DNA of 35,515 nucleotides. Origin: Gilvimarinus gilvus (GTDB lineage Bacteria > Pseudomonadota > Gammaproteobacteria > Pseudomonadales > Cellvibrionaceae). The translations under genes were made by a program, and so were the position numbers. The stretch lies in NCBI RefSeq assembly GCF_030518155.1, contig NZ_JAULRU010000257.1, positions 1-35,515 on the forward strand, written 5' to 3'. Within the stretch, counting starts at the first letter, position 1. Every line of letters starts with the position of its first letter. Of the stretch, positions 32,980 to 35,515 are shown one piece after another. The notes beneath the pieces were generated by a model. That model was not told where the DNA came from. It did no database searches and worked only from the letters and a program-made list of their open reading frames with translations.

Positions 32980-33102
32980 TCATTTCAGTCGGCATTGGAT
33001 ATATCTATTTCCAACATATTTCTCAACTGCTTCCTTGGGCTTACATTCATTAAACATCAACGAATAGAATCTCTGTGCATTCTGTTTGTCTATTTCACTC
33101 AT
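32980..33102 (-). pseudogene. NTF2/SnoaL-like protein, N-terminal fragment
   Basis: A 40-residue frame starting ATG 33102 reads MSEIDKQNAQRFYSLMFNEC, then KPKEAVEKYVGNRYIQ, before a short unrelated end (CRLK) and TGA. The pattern FYxLMFNxxxPxEAxEKYVGxxYIQ is the N-terminus of ~130-residue SnoaL-like (nuclear transport factor 2 family) proteins, which continue HNPxVADGK. The rest of the domain is absent. It lies just left of the last recognisable attC of the right array, so it may be a decayed cassette. Confidence 0.65.
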
Positions 33103-33175
33103 ATAGTAACTCGACAATCAAATTGATCCGAAACCCCGCGCTTTGCGGCGGCTTTGTAGCGCCAGCGGAAAAGCA

Positions 33176-33236
33176 GTCCAACAAAAGCGCTTTGTAGCAA
33201 TTTGCCGCATTTGTGGCGCATTGCTACAGTTGAGGC
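33176..33236 (-). repeat. attC recombination site
   Basis: Minus strand: GCCTCAAC (33236-33229), TGTAGCAATGCGCC, a short loop, GGCAAATTGCTACA, and the core GTTGGAC (33182-33176), which fits GTTRRRY exactly. The arms pair over 12 of 14 positions. Left-most clear attC of the right array. The toxin-antitoxin promoter must overlap or lie beyond it. Confidence 0.72.
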
Positions 33237-33257
33237 TAGTTAACGTTGGAGGTACAA

Positions 33258-33479
33258 ATGGCTACGAACAGCATTCGCTTAGATCAAAAACTAATTGAAA
33301 AAGCCACTATTATAGCCAAGGCGCTTAATCGGACCCCGCCCAAGCAAATAGAACATTGGGCGAAAATCGGTGAAATGATGGAAGATAACCCCGATTTACC
33401 CTACGAGTTTGTAAGGCATGCCATTATCGCGCAGGCCGAGCTAGATGCCGGAAAACTGGATGCCTACGACTTTGGTTAA
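33258..33479 (+). CDS. ParD-like antitoxin
   Basis: 73 residues. ATNSIRLDQKLIEKATIIAK and NRTPPKQIEHWAKIGEMMED match the ParD-like antitoxin family (PF11903-type), with an N-terminal ribbon-helix-helix-like DNA-binding part (about 1-45) and a C-terminal toxin-binding tail. ATG 33258 with GGAGGT six bases upstream is the start; a TTG at 33246 is in frame but is part of the binding site region. It is encoded opposite to the cassette direction. It overlaps the toxin start by 20 bases, the usual antitoxin-first coupling. Confidence 0.88.
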   Translation: MATNSIRLDQKLIEKATIIAKALNRTPPKQIEHWAKIGEMMEDNPDLPYEFVRHAIIAQAELDAGKLDAYDFG

Positions 33480-33762
33480 GGCTACCAGTGTATTACAGAC
33501 CCCTACATTCAAAAAAGCGGTGAAGAGGCTCAAGCCCAACCAGAAAAAAGACCTCGACTTGGCCGTTAAAAACCTAATGGCCAACCCCAACATCGGAGAA
33601 CAAAAGAAAGGGAATCTGGCCTCTCTACGAGTCCATAAGTTCAAAATGAACAAGCAATTGACTCTGCTGGGTTACAGTTTTGATAATGGTGCTCTTGTCC
33701 TTGAACTGATGGTCCTAGGCTCACACGAAAACGTCTACCGCGACCAAAAGCGGAAGAAATGA
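33460..33762 (+). CDS. RelE/ParE-superfamily toxin
   Basis: 100 residues. TPTFKKAVKRLKPNQKKDLDLAVKNL, then GEQKKGNLASLRVHKFKMNK, QLTLLGYSFDNGALVLELMVLGSHENVYRDQKR form the compact fold of ParE/RelE-like toxins; the end resembles the ParE-like toxin family (PF15781 type) usually paired with ParD-like antitoxins. Relatives cleave ribosome-bound mRNA or poison gyrase; which applies here cannot be told. The ATG at 33460 lies inside the antitoxin gene. The stop is two bases before the GTTACAA core of the neighbouring attC. Confidence 0.87.
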   Translation: MPTTLVKATSVLQTPTFKKAVKRLKPNQKKDLDLAVKNLMANPNIGEQKKGNLASLRVHKFKMNKQLTLLGYSFDNGALVLELMVLGSHENVYRDQKRKK

Positions 33763-33764
33763 TG

Positions 33765-33820
33765 TTGTAACGCTTCAGTCAGCCGCAGCGATAGCGGTCG
33801 GCTGAACTGACTTGTTATCT
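33765..33820 (-). repeat. attC recombination site
   Basis: Minus strand: AGATAAC (33820-33814), then AGTCAGTTCAGCCG, loop, CGGCTGACTGA, and GCGTTACAA ending at 33765. The arms are complementary except for one extra T in the first arm, the attC orientation mark. The last codons of the PD-(D/E)XK-like gene (QPTAIAAAD) are read from this site. Confidence 0.85.
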
Positions 33821-34383
33821 CGTTTGTTAATTTCAGCACCCAATCTCTCATACTTAACGTGAGTAGGCTTTAATTCCAACAGACTGGACAAAGTGATTGT
33901 TTGTTGTTCTGGCGCTTTTTCATTCAGCACGGATGTCGAAAGAATATAAAAGTCCCATTGTTCTAGACTCAGCGGATTTACTGACGACATATCCTTGTGC
34001 GCGAGAACACAAAACACATAAATATCTGCTTTCCTGGATTTCTCTTCACCTCTTGTTTGTGATGTGCCAGTTGGCTGAATACCAAAAGAAATTCTAGAAG
34101 GCTTATTTTGTTGCCAACTTTGCAAGTAAGATGAGGATTTAACTTCTATTTTTAAACCGCTTGATGCCACAACATCAAATTCATCCCACTCTTCTCTCAG
34201 ACTTGATAGTGCATCAATGCTGGAAGCCACAATAAATTCTGCTAGCTTTCCGCGAAGAGCATTTCCCAGCAATTCAGAACTTGACCATTGCCAGAAAGAC
34301 AAAACATCAAAATCTAGTTTTGCGCCTTGATAAGTGAAAGGTTCATTACCTTTTTTCAATTTTGAGTCCGTTGTTTTTATCAC
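33775..34383 (-). CDS. PD-(D/E)XK nuclease-like protein (integron cassette gene)
   Basis: About 202 residues. After an N-terminal helical part (LLGNALRGKLAEFIVASSI, about 38-56) comes EWDEFDVVASSGLKIEVKSS, where the aspartate in EFDVV and the E-V-K 10-12 residues later form the D-x(n)-ExK core of restriction-endonuclease-like folds. KADIYVFCVLAHKD and QWDFYILST follow, like the beta strands closing that fold. I recognise no named family; a DNA-acting or defence role is possible. The start is GTG 34383, with AAAGGAG nine bases upstream; a longer frame to 34419 runs into the attC. The C-terminal KSVQPTAIAAAD is encoded by attC sequence. Confidence 0.82.
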   Translation of the reverse strand: MIKTTDSKLKKGNEPFTYQGAKLDFDVLSFWQWSSSELLGNALRGKLAEFIVASSIDALSSLREEWDEFDVVASSGLKIEVKSSSYLQSWQQNKPSRISFGIQPTGTSQTRGEEKSRKADIYVFCVLAHKDMSSVNPLSLEQWDFYILSTSVLNEKAPEQQTITLSSLLELKPTHVKYERLGAEINKRDNKSVQPTAIAAAD

Positions 34384-34401
34384 TCGATGCGGCTCCTTTC
34401 G

Positions 34402-34480
34402 AGACAACGTCCGTAGCACTGGGCCATTTTTGGGAGCGTAGCAACTAAAAATGGCTCCGCGTGATTACGCTTGTTATAAG
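34402..34480 (-). repeat. attC recombination site
   Basis: Minus strand: CTTATAAC (34480-34473), AAGCGTAATCACG, GAGCCATTTTT, loop, AAAAATGGC, AGTGCTACGG, then GTTGTCT (34408-34402). Inner arm GCCATTTTT/AAAAATGGC is perfect; the outer arms pair with one extra base on the first side. The stop codon of the upstream cassette gene is inside the first core. Confidence 0.75.
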
Positions 34481-34803
34481 CGATCATCCTTCTCATACCG
34501 TATTGTAAAAAACGAAACCAGAAACCCTGTGACCGCCAAAGTAAATCCTATTTCGTTGAAAGGTGATACAGGAACAACATCTTCACCGAGAACAACTCTG
34601 GCAACCGAAAGAATTAATAGCGGCAACGCAAGTCCTATCCACCTAACAGATTTAGCGCTTACCTTCACCTTATTGTTACAGTATGGGCAAACCGAAACAT
34701 TCCTAGTCAGTGAATACCACTTAGGCTTTAATTCCGATTCTCTTGCACCAAGTTGATAGGTCGAAACTTTGTGTTCGCACCAAGGGCATTGTGGTCTCAG
34801 CAC
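34474..34803 (-). CDS. Small zinc-ribbon membrane protein (integron cassette gene)
   Basis: 109 residues. Two CxxC pairs (CPWC at 6-9 and CPYC near 38-41) form a likely zinc ribbon, followed by two hydrophobic segments (about 53-70 and 83-100) and a charged end (RYEKDDRL). Same architecture as the protein at 147-434 in the left array. GTG 34803 with GGGAGG four bases upstream is the start, 16 bases after the GTTATAA core. The TAA stop is part of the next attC (CTTATAAC). Function unknown. Confidence 0.75.
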   Translation of the reverse strand: MLRPQCPWCEHKVSTYQLGARESELKPKWYSLTRNVSVCPYCNNKVKVSAKSVRWIGLALPLLILSVARVVLGEDVVPVSPFNEIGFTLAVTGFLVSFFTIRYEKDDRL

Positions 34804-34818
34804 TGAGCCTCCCCGAGC

Positions 34819-34914
34819 TTATAACGCAGCCGGCAGCGGCCGGAGTGAAGGCGAGAAGCGCCGTATCGGAGGTCCAGCCCACGAAGTGGGCGATGCTGAC
34901 CGGCCTTGGTAAGC
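34819..34914 (-). repeat. attC recombination site
   Basis: Minus strand: GCTTACC (34914-34908, one base off the core consensus), AAGGCCGGTCAGC, a long variable middle with CCCACTTCGTGGG, then GCTGCCGGC and TGCGTTATAA ending at 34819. GCCGGTCAGC pairs with GCTGCCGGC except for one extra T in the first arm, as in the other attC sites. Confidence 0.75.
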
Positions 34915-35283
34915 ATTTGGACCCACCACTATTTGAAACTCATCTTCGTAAACGATGTTACCAGGTTCGGCAGACAGCCTAACGTTAACACTAATGTCCT
35001 GCCTCCGAAGTAGCCGGACAACCGATAGCGATTGTTCCAGATGCTCTGTGCTTCTGAGCTTGAACCAGCTTTGCGCTTTAAACCTAATGCTTTTGCAGAT
35101 GGGCTCTTCGAAGCAGGACGGATTCATCAAACTACTATTGAACCAATTCGCCACATTTATATACCAGATATGCTCTCGGAGACTCATTGACCCCTGGCGC
35201 TTAGCATCACCCATGGCTGCAAATATCCCCTTCGCGCACGATGAATTGCTAAATTTGAGCTCCGTTTCGAATCGTATGTACAT
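34819..35283 (-). CDS. Unknown cassette protein with attC-encoded C-terminal tail
   Basis: About 154 residues. The native part (about 1-122) begins MYIRFETELKFSNSSCAKGI and contains LREHIWYINVANWFNSSLMN, CFEEPICKSIRFKAQSWFKL and NIVYEDEFQIVVG. It has a mixed alpha/beta look without signal peptide or membrane segments, and I do not recognise it. The last ~32 residues (NAYQGRSASPTSWAGPPIRR and on) are translated from the attC, with TAA inside the GTTATAA core. ATG 35283 lies three bases after the GTTAAGC core, so almost no leader exists and initiation may be leaderless or depend on upstream translation; the open frame extends through the attC to 35340. Confidence 0.7.
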   Translation of the reverse strand: MYIRFETELKFSNSSCAKGIFAAMGDAKRQGSMSLREHIWYINVANWFNSSLMNPSCFEEPICKSIRFKAQSWFKLRSTEHLEQSLSVVRLLRRQDISVNVRLSAEPGNIVYEDEFQIVVGPNAYQGRSASPTSWAGPPIRRFSPSLRPLPAAL

Positions 35284-35285
35284 GT

Positions 35286-35381
35286 GCTTAACGCCCAGCT
35301 CACTGGCGGAGTAAGCTGGCGCGAGTTTTTGCGCAAGCAAAAAGCGCGACAGTTTGCGGAGTCCAGTGCAGCTGATTGATA
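35286..35381 (-). repeat. attC recombination site
   Basis: Minus strand: degenerate first core TATCAAT, then CAGCTGCACTGG, a variable middle (CGCAAACTGTCGCGC and a GCTTGCGC loop), CCAGTGAGCTG and GGGCGTTAAGC ending at 35286. The arms pair with one extra C in the first arm. The second core GTTAAGC fits the consensus exactly. Confidence 0.75.
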
Positions 35382-35515
35382 CTTATGATGACCTCCTCCT
35401 CTAGATTCCGGAGGAACCTTCTAAACTTAGAGTGCGAAAAAAAGTTAATCAAGAAGGAGATCATCTCATGAGATTTTATACCAAATCCCACAAATATTTT
35501 TGCGGAATCGATTTG
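35300..35515 (-). CDS. Partial cassette gene at the right edge (C-terminal part)
   Basis: A frame open to the right edge reads QIDSAKIFVGFGIKSHEMIS, FLINFFSHSKFRRFLRNLEE and EVIISIN before entering the attC, which adds about 25 more residues. The native part looks like the end of a real protein (hydrophobic then basic/acidic helix), but no family is recognised and no start is inside the window. An internal GTG or ATG start is less likely. Confidence 0.45.
   Translation of the reverse strand, partial: QIDSAKIFVGFGIKSHEMISFLINFFSHSKFRRFLRNLEEEVIISINQLHWTPQTVALFACAKTRASLLRQ

Overview
The window looks like the chromosome of a Gram-negative, probably marine, polysaccharide-degrading gammaproteobacterium (Cellvibrionaceae-like). 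This is inferred from gene content: an Exop_C-type carbohydrate-binding domain fused to an SGNH esterase, a complete non-phosphorylating L-fucose pathway, lipoproteins with Ig-like repeats, and integron cassettes. No rRNA, tRNA or CRISPR array was seen.

Left edge (1-4323): remains of a mobile integron. The window opens in the 3' end of an IS110/IS1111-type transposase that appears to sit inside an attC site. Cassettes follow, all read on the minus strand: a zinc-ribbon membrane protein, a small exported protein and an AhpD/CMD-like protein, separated by attC sites. A complete group II intron (921-2893) with its maturase lies exactly in the GTT core of one attC. At the head of the array are an ISL3-type transposase remnant and a truncated integron integrase (N-terminal ~70 residues only, plus strand).

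4410-7836: a class C beta-lactamase-like serine hydrolase and a GST. The SGNH esterase (6559-7836) is the last gene of the fucose operon.

Fucose block (7864-16725): fucP, L-fuconolactonase and an IclR regulator form one minus-strand unit. An aldo/keto reductase (L-fucose dehydrogenase), a split UxaA-type dehydratase (N and C parts as two genes), an SDR (2-keto-3-deoxy-L-fuconate 4-dehydrogenase), a FAH-family hydrolase and the esterase form a second. lldD is divergent from fucP. Together they would take L-fucose to pyruvate plus L-lactate and oxidise the lactate to pyruvate. The usual enolase-superfamily fuconate dehydratase is absent; the split UxaA pair, an arrangement also known from the Campylobacter jejuni fucose locus, probably replaces it. 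About 180 bp of short tandem repeats (7-mer, 8-mer, 7-mer) lie inside this operon.

16738-31762: ordinary chromosomal genes. These are a DUF945 protein, a large polytopic (GT-C-like) membrane protein, a MATE transporter, an Ig-like/kelch lipoprotein with a DUF748 AsmA-like protein, a GyrI-like/DUF3224 pair, and a gbsR-cydA-cydB operon for a short-Q-loop (CIO-type) bd oxidase headed by a perfect 22-bp palindrome.

32049-33102: MmcQ/YjbR and Dabb proteins and a truncated NTF2/SnoaL-like fragment.

Right edge (33176-35515): a second cassette array, also oriented on the minus strand, with five recognisable attC sites. It carries an inverted ParD/ParE-type toxin-antitoxin cassette, a PD-(D/E)XK-like protein, another zinc-ribbon membrane protein, an unknown protein and a partial gene at the edge. 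Several reading frames stop inside, or run through, attC sites.
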